Source: Zarea fungicola
Taxonomy: Eukaryota; Ascomycota; Sordariomycetes; Hypocreales; Cordycipitaceae
Direction of reading: 5' to 3'
Assembly: GCA_900169235.1 (NCBI GenBank)
Contig: FWCC01000093.1
Location: forward strand, 1 to 64,000
DNA: 64,000 nucleotides
The notes below the pieces were generated by a model. That model saw nothing but the letters and a program-made list of their open reading frames with translations. It was not told where the DNA came from and made no database searches. Both the position numbers and the translations under genes were made by a program. Positions 1-11,582 of this stretch are shown piece after piece (within the stretch, counting starts at the first letter, position 1; each line of letters starts with the position of its first letter).

Positions 1-3000
1 TGGGGGCGTGGCACAAGTACCCTTACAAGGTCAAGAAATGCCCACATAAGTTGCCATATTTCTCCACTGCGGCTCACTACCCGCTCTAAAAAAAAAAAGA
101 GCTGGTGGACATCTCATAATAGGGACTAGTTCTGCGTGCTTCAAAGTGGGCATTTGCATTTCAATAAATCTCCATTTGTTACGTTTACAAAATTCCAACC
201 ATCAGGCCACACTGTTTTGCGAAAGGGGAGCTTCGGAAAATTAACAAATTTGCCAAGCCTCTGTCGCAACATGTGCATCCTTGTATTGGCCCATCGTGAT
301 GCCTCTCAGCTATAGAGTTTTGAAACTCTAGCCTGGTTCGAGAGGTACAGTATCCAGTGTTTAAATGTCGGTCAACATGGAGACTACGCGTTTTAATTGT
401 ATACATACAAACTAGATTTCGACTTTCGGCATAGACTCACACATCGCACACCCGCATGTACTTTCCTGTGCAAGCCCACTGCGGGAACCCTCGTTTTGCA
501 CAGGGTCGAGGCCACCACAACGACTTATACCGCCAGAGGAAACTATTTTGCACTTTTCAATGCCGTTACACTCGGTGGAAACTCTCCGCAGGTGCTTTTG
601 TACTATGGCGTGATTGTATCAAGAAAAAAAAAACAAGTTTCTTGCTCACTCTCCAATTCTGCAGCAGCGGAGCAATAACCTCCAAAGGTAAGGCGTCTCT
701 GCCTCTCAGTAACCTCCAAGGGCAAAGCGCATCACACGCCAGCACATACATTCCAACGCGGCTTTAAGTTATGCCTCCAGAGGAAACAACTTTGCACATT
801 TCAGTGCCGTTACACTCGGTGAAAGCCCGCCACGGGTCCTTTTGTCTTATGGCGCTCCTTCTTCTGGGGCGGTGGTGCCAAGGTAAGAAAGGCATCTCTG
901 CCTACGCGCCACCAGTAACCTCCAGAGGCCAAGCGCCATACAAGCCAACATAGAAACTTCAATGCAGCATTAAGCTATACCTCTAGAGGACACAACTTTG
1001 GACATTTCAGCGCCGTTACACTTGGTGGAAGCCCACCGCTGGTCTTTTTTTCCCATGGCGTTCTTTTTTACTTGCTCACTCTTCCAATCCAATCTGCGGC
1101 GGTGGACCAGCAACTTCCAAAGGTAAGGCGTCTCTGCCAATGCGCCACCAGTTACCTCCAAGGAAAAGCGCATGCAAGCCAGCCCAGAAACTTGAACGCG
1201 GCTTTAAATTATACCTCGAGAGGAAACAATTTTGTCCAGATCCTCTCAATGATCATGTAGAAGACTCATCACATGGACCAAGCCAAGTTTTTCGTTTACT
1301 CGGCTGTCGCAGCTGTGAATTCGGCTACTGCGGAGGAAAAACACCTTTCAAGGTTCGTGTAAGTGAGTGTTTTTGTCTTACTGTGGAAACACTACAAAAC
1401 GCCTCCTCATTGCGCAAACCAACGGATTTTCCTAGCCGTGCGCCACGTCCAAGTGAAGGTAATGATTCCAACAGAAGGGATCCTTCAGTTACCCACCCCC
1501 ACTGGCTTTGGATGCAAGCATAGCCATTATACCATGTAGTACACCATACGCGCCTTTTTTGCTTCATCTCAAAAGAGCATCGAGTCAGAAAGCCGAAGCC
1601 TGCAGGGTAAGTCAAGCAGGCCTAGTCTCCGTCTCGGCCCCGCGGACTACCGGGCCACCGGCCAAATGGAATAAAGCCGGCCGTGGTGACATGTCAGCCT
1701 CGCTCTGAAAAGGCACTACGTGAAAATTGAATGAATTACTCGAAATGATGCAAAAACTACATTAGTTTCAGTGGATCGTTAAATGGACTGTTTGACATGG
1801 GATAATGATGAAAAAAACACGCCCTGCCCCCTGTTCCCCTTGCATGTCCTTTCAGCTTCATGAGAATGGAATGCGGCTCAGCGTGGGACCCGACCCGTTC
1901 CAAACATGGCTTGCCACGGGCAGCTTCGGCCGATCTCATAGCCACAGTAATAGCATAATAAACGCGAATGCACTGACAAGGTTTTTTTTTTCTTCGTGCC
2001 TGACCTGGTCCGCCCAGCCCTGGCTTACCATGGATATAAAAACAGAACAGCTACCCACGTTGTGGCTCCATTCGCTCGTATGAAAATACCCACTGTAGTA
2101 ATGAAAGCTTTGGCTGGCATATGATCTTTTGAAGTTTTCTTCTCCCTAGCCCTTGTCTTATGGCTAGGAGCTCGGCGCGGCTAAAAAGTTGATCGGGAAA
2201 AGTAGAGAGAGGTGGTGGCAAAAATCGAAATTCAATCCCTGGCTGGTTTAACTACCTGGTCAATGCACCCCTGTGAACCCATCGAGGAATTGAAAAAGCC
2301 TTGGAAATTTGTGGTTCACGAAACATCAAATCGAAAAATTTTAATGCATCAAGTGTTCTAGAATGTTTCCATCCCGTTTGCGTACTTTGAGGCTCCAATG
2401 TTCACTTGCAGGGATTCCAGCCAGCTCGTTCATCAGCAGGTACCCTTGATGGATGAAAAATTTCAATTAAGTGGCAGCTTCATTTCCGGACTAAAGCCCG
2501 AAAGACATCCCGTCCTGGTGCAATGACAGCACACCTAAACAGCTACCATGGATGCGATATGAATTATTGCCGAAACAGTACATGCATAACTGTATTCGTA
2601 GATAAATCTGGTTTATTCTTCATCATTATTAACCCAGCGGTTTCAGAATAACAAAAGGCTCTGAAGTGGGATTCGCAGTTGGTGGTCCTCGTTAATTCCT
2701 TCGCCTAGTCGCCGCCTGCCGACGGCTCATATTTATACGAATTTATCTCACAATAAGACATAGATCAAGAAGTAGGACGGAATTTTTCACTCATTTTAAG
2801 GGATTTCTTAACTTTCATGTTTGGGGTGTCACTGTTTCACCCCTCCTCTCACGGTTCCCGTTTGTAGATTGAAGTGACTGTCGCGACAGAGGTCCCTGAA
2901 ATTTCCACGGCATCATTTTTCACAGTTTGGTTTGGCAGGTTTGATATTTCGGTCATCTAGCTCGAACCAGCCCCTATGTTTACCCGTCGCAATTGGAGAA

Positions 3001-3801
3001 AATTCTCAGCATCCTTTGCACACAGGCGAGCTGCTAGGAACTAACTACCCTGGAGAATAGCCGCGGCTGCGACAAACGGAACGGAAGGAGTTATTTTTAT
3101 CTCGTCGCATAGGTAAGTATGTAAACAAAGAGACTGTAATATATTGAGGTGCCTGGAAAAAATAAATTGAAGCGAAATAGACTGTTTATGTCTCGATTTC
3201 GGCAGTTATACGTCTCTTGTCTCCGTCCGAAGTATCAGGACCCTTACTCCGACAGGATCAATTTCAGATTGAATGACTTCAAATGATTGGCAAATCCGGC
3301 GCGAGAAAATTACTTGGCATATCAAAGCATTCAAAATCAGGTCTAGATCCTAATTGCGAAAGAAGGTTCTACATCTAGAAGGAGTGACGCAGTGGCACGG
3401 AGTGCAACTTGCTCGCAGAGTTTAGTATAGGGTAGTTGACAGCTTCCACCTGGCTTATACGGACGAGGAAAGAAGGGTAATGGCGCCGCATCTTTTTTGA
3501 AGCCAAAACTTTTAATAAAAGTTCACATCGGTCAATGATATAATTTTGGAATAGTAAATTCATTAACTGGTTCATTAAGTGAAATGTGGGAATACCATCT
3601 TTCGAATTGTGCGAGCATTGCCGAGTATTCAGTATGGTCGGGAAGCGCCGGGCAGACTGGCAACAAGAGCAGCCAGTGTACTTGAAAAATCCAACACTGA
3701 ATACTCTGAACTGGCCTTACACTGGGCTTAATGCCTCATACTTTCCTCAAGGAGCATCTTTTTTTTTTAATTCAAGAATAAGACATCAGGCACGTCTCCC
3801 A
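1..3801. other. gene-poor stretch
   Basis: I see no convincing gene on either strand. Open frames are short, overlap each other on both strands and show no recognisable domain. The only structure is the degenerate tandem repeat at about 455-1240, reported separately. Several homopolymer A or T runs occur, for example near 90, 625 and 1981. Confidence 0.6.
455..1240. repeat. degenerate tandem repeat, unit about 205-245 bp
   Basis: Diverged copies begin near 525, 769, 975 and 1209, with a partial copy before the first. Each full unit carries in the same order a block like CAGAGGAAAC...TTTGCAC, then GCCGTTACACT(C/T)GGTG, a GCCC(A/G)CC..GG(T/G)C segment, an AAGGTAAG(G/A) block followed by a TCTCTGCC-like block, an AACCTCCA or TACCTCCA block, and AAGCGC. 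The last copy breaks off after about 30 bases. Units differ by small indels and substitutions, so the array is old. No long reading frame runs through it. Confidence 0.8.
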
Positions 3802-4869
3802 CTACTGAGAGCAGAGACTGTCATGAACAGAAGGAGGGTTGCTCGAAGCATCGCCCCAGTTGAGGGAACCAAGCTGCTGTCCAATTGCAGTGGATCGATC
3901 GGAGCGAATATAATCACCTAGAATATTTTGTTTAGAATGCTATTGATAAGTCTTCTTGGGGCGAACATAATGCTTACTGGCCTTGGGGAAGTACCACCAG
4001 TCGTCAGAGCGGAAGGCGTTGTCGGTGAGCTGCGAAAGGACGTCATTGAATCCCTGAGAGTGTTAGCTGAAGTTTGCAAGGAGAAGGACAACCTAGTGAG
4101 TGCATATGCTTACCGTGTTGCGCTCCTGGTGATGGTCATGCTTGTAACTGGCAATGTAGACCTTCAAATGGTCCTGGTTCTGAATGCCGTTGGGGCCTCC
4201 CCTTGGCAGGCCGGAAGACGAAGAGGGAAACGAGTTTTGAACGTCCGCCCAGTTGATGCGCTGGTATCCAGAGTGCTGGGAGAGGAGTACTTGTGACGGT
4301 GTCCAGTTCTTGCTGGAGGAGTCTTGAGCCCAGATGACAATCACGCGTTCCCAGTCGCTGTAACCTATTAGTTTTCTCAATTTCTCATGTATGCCTGATT
4401 AGAGGATGCTTACTAGGCGTGGCCAAAGACGCCCTGAGGGCTGACACCATCCTTCTGGTAGAAGAGGTTGTAGGCAACTCGGATGGAGGTGTCGCTGCAC
4501 TTCTGGTAGCTGTAGTAGACTGGGAACGACGGACCCGGGTTGCCGATGGGCACTCTTTTCAAAGTTTGTCAAAATATCATCTTTTTACATATTGGACAGT
4601 GTTTTCTCTTACCCCGGTGTACGCGCAGAGCAGCCGACATTGGGCCAGCCGCACAGCGGAGAGGCAGGCGTCTGCTGTCCATTGACAATTGCAAACGTAG
4701 GGTAGGCTGGCGGCTGGTTTAAGCTCTGTCCGATCAACCACATGGGTTGAGCCTGTAGGGCAAGGTCCACTCCGCCCTGGTTGAGCAGGTTGTTCATATC
4801 GTCATTGCTGACCGGCGTGACGGCCGACACAGCGGTGATGAACAGCACAGACGCTAAACGGGAAAGCAT
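3802..4869 (-). CDS. secreted NPP1-like (necrosis-inducing, NLP) protein
   Basis: Five exons on the minus strand: 4869-4613, 4554-4414, 4357-4114, 4053-3978 and 3917-3802. All junctions are GT-AG and the total is 834 nt in frame (277 aa). The first about 17 residues are a hydrophobic signal peptide, so the product is probably secreted. The segment spanning the second intron gives a GH-x-x-DWE motif. This matches the NPP1 heptapeptide GHRHDWE in its G, H, D, W and E, while the second His is Tyr. It is followed by a V-I-V-I-W beta strand, as in the family (Pfam NPP1). Family members bind plant-membrane sphingolipids and some are cytolytic; divergent ones often are not, so activity cannot be inferred. 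No neighbouring gene appears functionally linked. The family call is mine from motif and layout. Confidence 0.75.
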
Positions 4870-4951
4870 TTTGTGACGCCTTTGTTGAATTTTCCTTGAT
4901 TCTATCTGATTACAAGAGCCCCAAGGACAGATGATCTGAGAGACGGCAAAG

Positions 4952-4959
4952 CTTTATAC
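4952..4959 (-). promoter_or_regulatory. TATA-like box of the NPP1-like gene
   Basis: On the minus strand the sequence GGTATAAAGC lies about 85 bp upstream of the ATG at 4869. It is a plausible core promoter for a strongly regulated secreted-protein gene. The assignment rests on position and sequence only. Confidence 0.4.
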
Positions 4960-7373
4960 CCATGGCTTATACGACGGAGCATTGCGGTTATCCGGCATTG
5001 GCCCCTGTCAGATCTGATGGACCTGCTTGTTTTGGTCAAGTGTGGTTGCGGAGACCCCAACCCATCGTAATAGTCCGTAGGAAAATAGGCACATCGGACT
5101 ACTTGATAAATATAGGGACCTGCTTGTTAAATATAGTTCACAGCGGCCTAACTAGTTTGTCCACGTATCGATTCTGCCGTCTCACATTGCCGTGCTGCAG
5201 GTCAGAAATAGCCAACCCAGAGAGTCACGAGTACTGCATAGGGAAGAAGATCACGGCCGGTGGTATACTAAACGAGGTAGCTATTTCAGTTTACGGCGAT
5301 ATCGCTCTTAAGATTAACCATGTGCACCTTTGTTGGTCTTAAATTGACCGAATCGGCCGAATATCGCAAAGAAGCACTGCGATAATTAGAGAAAACGTGG
5401 CAGAACACGTCGCAGGAACTGGGCAATGAGTCCCAGCGTACCCACCAGCGAACTAGTTTTCTGCATCCCAGCTGTGACGGCTACTTAATCTAAATAGACG
5501 TTTATTAATCGAAGAAGTGATGCAATTGCTACCGCCGTTTTCCTTCACCGAATTTACTTTCTTTTACCTACATCTAGCAGCTCGAAAAAGCCACAAGTGA
5601 CATCCCGCCGCCTTCACTATCCGCTATGCTGGGCCAAAACGGTTGTTTAGTGCTTACCGGGGTTCATATCACTGGAGTCGCAAGGATTTCAAAGTTTCAG
5701 TTGATGGACCTGACAACCTATACGCGCAATTTTCAAGACGACGTGCTTTGGCTTTCGCACCTTTGTGGCTGAGAGAGATGGCCTTTGCGATGGTTGGTGG
5801 CGCTCAACGAGCGGCCGCTAGACGCATCAGGGATGTCATTTCGGACGAATTGGGGTATTCTTCCGAATGCTACGGAGGTGTGGAGTAGTGTGACAATGGA
5901 TTGTATGATCACGAAGAAATACCACCCACAGATCTCCGGCCAACTAAATATTTTGGAGGCTGGTGGGATACGCCGTTTGTGAATTGTTACGTGGCACAAG
6001 AAAACTTTGCGTCCGGGTACTAAGATTTGCTCCAGAAACACTGCCATGTTCACAAATCAACCTGGTTTCCCTCTACTATTCAAAGTCGGGTTTAGCCAAG
6101 AGCTGCCTTCTCTAGAGGTGTAGAGTGGAAAGCCAGCTGTAACTATATCAGAAAAGAGAGATCAAAAGAGCCAAATCCAAACCCCAAACCCAAATGTGAA
6201 AGCGGCGGCAGGACGAATCAAGGCATGTAACCAGTGTCCAGGCAAATGGCGCAAAACGTGGCCACCAGGCCAACATATACCCCCATAACTAACCGTATGA
6301 GCCGTCGAATTATGACCTTTTCGAATAATAAAAGTCGTTGACGAAATTCCTAAACGAGACCAACCGTAGCTCTTTTTCAAGCTAATGAGCTCCGCAACAT
6401 CAATACACTCATTACGGCGCTTGGATGCTCAAAAGAGAACATGTCTTTTCCTGTGCAGAATGGAAAATTGTAGGCAAGGCCCGAAACGCCAGAAGAGGTC
6501 CCAGTCGCCATCATGCCAACTATCAGTTATCGGCATTTACAAATTTGGGTTGTAGAGAAAAGATGCATGCCGAAAACCTGTGGGGGCCCTCAACGCCTCA
6601 AACCTGCGAAGCTGAAGGCTGCCATGCGAAAACACGGTGTGTCAATCTGTTAGAAAACTATGCACGTGTATTTTAAAGAAGATAATTTTATTTTCAACTC
6701 TACAGCAACCCTTATTCTCTGCGGTAATTTGATTGGAGCGGTCCTGTCAGTGGCGTCCTGAAGACTGTTGTGCCGGAAGCTAGCACAAGGAAAGCCTCCA
6801 GTAACACGCTTGGTGGCTCTCCATTACAGCCCATTCTTGGCGCCGTAAATGAGCTGTATCGATTGAGCGGCCACCGGAACCGAGGCCAAATGACAACGCT
6901 GGCGAGGCCTGCAAAAGAGCTTAAATGCCATTGCGAGGCTGTCCAGTCTGTAAACAACAACAGGCACTCGTCTTGGCTCAGCAGAAGCGTATCAGCAGCC
7001 TGTTATGGAATGGCCCACACTCTCTCCATACGGAGATGGAGCTTCCCACCGTTATCTTCTGCGTGAGATGCCGTGATTTTCATTCCAGCTCCACCTACAG
7101 CACAGCGATCCACGAAGACCAAGACGCAGAGCGGAGCTGGTACCGCTTCACTGGCACTGACAATGCTTGAAAAGGCTTGTTTTTTTTCAAAGTGGAGAAA
7201 CTCGGAGTGCATTGGTCAAGAGGTACTTCACAAAGTGGTTGCTAACTGTGGCATGGCTGCCTTTGATGCCACTTGTTCGGCCCAGGACAGTTACACATGC
7301 CCAGCATCTTTTAACAAGGACCCTCGTGCATAAGCGAACCCCATTGCATCTGAGACATAATCGGTCATTTTAT
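4960..7373. other. intergenic, nothing recognised
   Basis: About 2.4 kb without a supportable gene. The open frames (for example at 4962-5342, 5643-5888 and 7167-7484) overlap on opposite strands and have no domain, splice structure or codon pattern that I trust. Confidence 0.5.
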
Positions 7374-9785
7374 TCATCTATAATCCTTAAAAATGCCTTG
7401 TTCGTCCCATGGCAAAAGCCCTGCATTGGAAAACCAGTTCTCAACCGCGTCGCTACTCAGCAAGTAGTCCATCTCGTCCGTTAGTAATGACACATCCAGC
7501 GGCTCCTCTGACAAGCCTTGCAACGGTGGCTCATGTTGCGCCGGTTCCTGCTCATGCATGACTGGCGGCGGTAATACAGGCATGGTGGCTTCGATAGAAG
7601 CATGTACCATGTTGTCGGTAGTGTGTGTCGCTTGAATATTGTTATTGTTCCCCACGACTTCATAATTATCGCCAACTGTCGAGTGTCGATGCTGGAGTGG
7701 AATCACATCAGCCTTGATCCGAAAGAGGATCGCCTTGAGCAGTCGCGCCTGTGCTTCAATCGTGCTGGTCGGCTGGTTGTTCTTTTCACGGTGCTCGCCT
7801 TCGCTTGTTTGCACTGCGGCAGCGGCCGTAGTGTGCAGGTCCGTGAGGTGGCCCAAGACGGCGTACGCCTCCGAGGCGGAGATGCCATGGCATCCAGGGG
7901 CTTGCTTGAGAATTTTCAGCAGCACCATGGCAGTGTAGGCAATCATCAAATGCGCAGTGTCCCAGAGGTAGTACAAAACTTCTGCTTTCCCAATAATAGT
8001 CGCTTGTTTAAGCGTGGCGAGCGCCGTTTCGTAGGAGCGGATGACTGCGGCCTGGACCGCCGCATTCGGCACAAAATCAGCCTCGACGAGAGTTCGGTGC
8101 AGTAATACCGTGTTGAAGTGGGTGCGGACATGATTGCAATACATGTGTATCTGTGGTTCGAGGCTGCGCACTGTATGTTCACCTATTCGCCGCGCGATGA
8201 GATTAGAAGTTGCATAGACACGCAGCACAGAAAATCAGCCATCAACTTACAAGACCTGAAGATTGGACCCCAATGTTCACCCCAGGCAATCATCTTAATG
8301 TCAAACGTGTCGAGGGAGCGGGACAAGTTGGAAATAGAATGCCAGGTGTGTTCCTCACGACTCGCTGTAATCATATCGTATAATGGTTTAATGATGATGT
8401 TGATCTCTTCGCCGGCAAGCGCTCTGGCATCGCCAAATTTATATGTGCCATTCATACCGCCCTGGAGCCAGGCTCGCGATGAAATTTCCGGTGGAATTTT
8501 AAGACCCGCCATTGGCCTATCGGTGAAAAACGACAACCTAGGAACGGGGGTTAGTCATTCGGGAGGTTTGATAGTCGCATGCGAGGGGACTTTCTTACGT
8601 TCTGTCAAGACTGCTCAGATAGAGCCATACTCTATCCTGGTCACGATGTTTGCGGGACTGAGTCTCCGTCTGCCGCGGATCTTGCTGTTCTGTATTTTCT
8701 CTGCGCGACGCATTCCATGACGAGGAGGTGGCAAGACGCATGGCAAAGCCTACCATAGTGTAGCCCCTCTTATCGGCTATTTCCTTCCAATAATACATGC
8801 AAACGATTGCCCAAATGTTTTCAATATCGGCATCGCAGGAGAGCAGGACACGACCGAGTAATCCCTCAGCGTGAGCACGCAGGGGTGGATACAAGTCTGG
8901 TCGAAATAGGCGGGCGGAGATGGATAGCAATGTTGTAAATAAAAATGACGAGGAACGCTGCACGTAGTCGTAGGTATACAGCTCCGGATCTAGAAACCCG
9001 ACGTTATACTCGAAGTGTGTGAAGTAGCCGCTGATGAGGTGTTGCGCAGACGGGCGATTAAGGATGTGAACAGCGATGGGATCGTCGTGAGGTAGAGCTG
9101 TATTGTGAGGTATGCCGTCTTGTTCTTGTTCTCGGTCTTGGCTGCGGCTCAAGTCTGAGGCGGGTTCCGGCGAGGCTCGAAGGCGTGTCGCGGGGTTTAA
9201 CACCGAGTCGAGTGATAGAATGCGTGCGTCTTCCGAGTGCGAAACAAACGTCGGCGGGGTTATTGTCAGGTATTTCGGTCCATTCCCGCCTTCCAGCAGC
9301 GACGATTCCGGCGGCGGCGGCGGCGGCGGCGGCGCGGTTATATGCGCTGCCGAGGGAGGGGTTTGCTGCCAAACCGATCCGATCGTGCCATTTGGGCTAT
9401 AGGAGCTGGAATTCTCGGACGTTACGCTTTCTGGAACAGCCGGTCGCCGAGCATGGAGGGTAGTATGCCTGCCAAGTATACTGCATTGGTCAAAGCACCG
9501 GTCAGTAACAAGGATACAGCGCTGCAGGAACGCGACATATACTAAATAAGCGACGCTGCAGCCGTCAAGCTTAAACTGTCACACAAGGCTGGAATCATAC
9601 CTGTGGCTCGATCGCGGAACGGCTCCTGGTGCGCCGACACGACGTCGCGCTGATGGTATCGGATCGCATTGTCTTCCCGTCCTTGAACAGCGATCACAGA
9701 CGCCATGGTTCGAGGTTGTATATGTGCATTTTATCTTCGCGTTACGGCAGGTGACGCAAGCCGTGCCGTACGTTCTCGTGGGCAT
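7374..9785 (-). CDS. Zn2Cys6 transcription factor with fungal-specific regulatory domain
   Basis: Four exons: 9785-9601, 9480-8599, 8537-8251 and 8170-7374, 716 aa, with all phases consistent. The zinc binuclear cluster is at residues 10-40 (Cys10, 13, 20, 30, 33, 40). A low-complexity linker follows, with a run of about nine prolines encoded by a CGG repeat on the plus strand (9309-9332). The middle section (for example GFLDPELYTYDYV and LLSCDADIENIWAI) resembles the fungal transcription-factor regulatory domain. It is divergent from the hydrolase gene starting at 10358 and shares a 570-bp intergenic promoter with it, so it may regulate that gene. A paralogue lies at 11583-13423 with the same last two intron positions and phases. 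Confidence 0.88.
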
Positions 9786-10357
9786 TGTGGCACTTATGTG
9801 TCTCCACGACTCGCCGCCAGCGACGGTTTGAGATATGTCGGAGAGATGGCGGACCAGATATGCGGGACAGGACCCTAAATTCTGGCTTTGCGCATTGTGC
9901 TGTGAGATGCAGGCGATACAAAAAGCGGGATTGGAGAGTTTCGTCCGTTAGATGCTTATTTCTTGACTCGTCCATCCCAGGTGGGCTCTGACAAGACGTC
10001 GCGCAACGCCACTAACGGAGTCCAACCAACCGTGAGACGAAGTCTTGACTAGCTGCCTCCACAGGCGTAGTGCAGGGCCCGTTGAACCCTTGCAAACTAG
10101 TTCTGGTAATCCGTGTTATACCCCTCTTTTTGTCTTTTCATTTCCCAGCAAGGTGCTGGTGTCCCGGCACACACAGTAGACGGAAAATGTAGCTCCATTC
10201 AACGGCGCGACAGCCCCCAAGGCTGAATGCGACAGGGATATGCGGTAAAAATGGCTTTTTGCGGGAGATATAGTGGTGGCAAAAATGTATCCCGAGTGCT
10301 GCACAAGATCAATTGCCATTCTGGCCAGCTAAATTGCGCTGCGCCTTTGGTCGCATC
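9786..10357. promoter_or_regulatory. divergent intergenic promoter, regulator and hydrolase
   Basis: This 572-bp segment separates the start codons of the minus-strand Zn2Cys6 gene (9785) and the plus-strand hydrolase (10358). It must hold both promoters. I see no clear repeated CGG-type half-site pair that I would assign as an operator. Confidence 0.5.
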
Positions 10358-11322
10358 ATGGCTTCAAGTCGTGCTCTGATCAACCCGATGCTCCCAACCA
10401 TTGTAGCAGTGCCTGGCATGTGGCATCCAGCATCATGCTTTGACGACCTCGCCCTCGAATTCAACGCAAGGGGGTTCGCCTTTGAGAGCTTCGATGCTCC
10501 CGGCGTATCCGGACAGGATCCCTTCCTCGCGACAGTCGATTTAGACGCCCAACAGCTACGACACAGCGTCATTGAGCCCCTGATTGACCAGGGAAAAGAT
10601 GTTCTTCTCTTGATGCACTCGTATGGGGGCGTATACGGATCGGCAGCCATTGAGGGCTTAAGCAAAACAAGTAGATTGCGCGAAGCCAAGGATGGAGGTA
10701 TACTCGGCCTCGTATACATCACCTCGGTCATCCCCACGACTGGCAGTTCCCTTATGAGCATGATGAACCTCACGTTGGAAAACTTACCACCACATACTAT
10801 TTATAGCGTAAGTAAATAAACACCGTCAAGTGCAGTTGACGCTGCTGTCGGAACTTCAACTCACCAAGCGTGTCCCATCAGAACGACACAGGGTACATCC
10901 AATTCATCAACCCCGAGAAGCACATGTATCATGATATACCAGAGGAGTCTGTGGCGAAATGGATCTCCAAGTTGCGTCCCCAAGCATTCGGTTCAATCTC
11001 TACAGCGGTTTCATACTCACCTTTAGCGGATGACGCTTACACGGGCCGCTTTGGTTACGTGTTTTGCGGAAGCGACCGTATCCTGCCGATGGCAGCCCAA
11101 GAGTATTTTGCCAACTTTGCAGGGGACATCGCAACTGTCTCCGTCAATGATGCAACGCATGCATTTTTTGTTGGTCACGTCAAAGAAGTTGTTGATGCAG
11201 TAGTGAAACTGCTGCTCCAGCTCACAAATGTGTCCCCGGCCACTTCCCCAGCCGGGCAGCTACCAGCACAGGGAAATTCTCCTGCTTTCTCGGAAAGGGC
11301 TGAAATTGGCATGCACGACTAA
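10358..11322 (+). CDS. alpha/beta hydrolase
   Basis: Two exons, 10358-10807 and 10882-11322, with a 74-nt GTAAGT...CAG intron; 296 aa. I chose the ATG at 10358 rather than upstream non-ATG codons. The nucleophile elbow is MHSYGG with Ser88. The oxyanion region near residues 19-27 is PGMWHPASC, and a late THAFF segment supplies the likely catalytic His. This matches the AB_hydrolase fold of small fungal esterase/lactonase-like proteins; the substrate is unknown. No signal peptide is evident, so it is probably cytosolic. It sits between two paralogous regulators, divergent from one and convergent with the other, which suggests a co-regulated unit. Confidence 0.85.
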
Positions 11323-11582
11323 AGAAAAAATTATTGTCAGCCAGCAAGTCCAATAATAATTGATTTATGTAGCTATTAGTGAGTCCATGGCTCTGAAAGA
11401 GGACTACTTCTCTCGCTTGGGTTGCTTACCTGTCTATGGTCAATATGAACTGCGACGCAGAATGGCAAAACCAATAATAATGAATCCGCAAATTTCACAA
11501 TTTTACAACTCCAGAACTGGAATGCGCCGTTATCAGCATCACTTTGAACAATCAAGGAATCAAGTGCACCATGTTGTAGACA

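Noticed and set aside
3928..4296. 122-codon plus-strand frame
   Set aside because: It runs antisense to exons of the NPP1-like gene, whose spliced reading frame, signal peptide and motif are far stronger.
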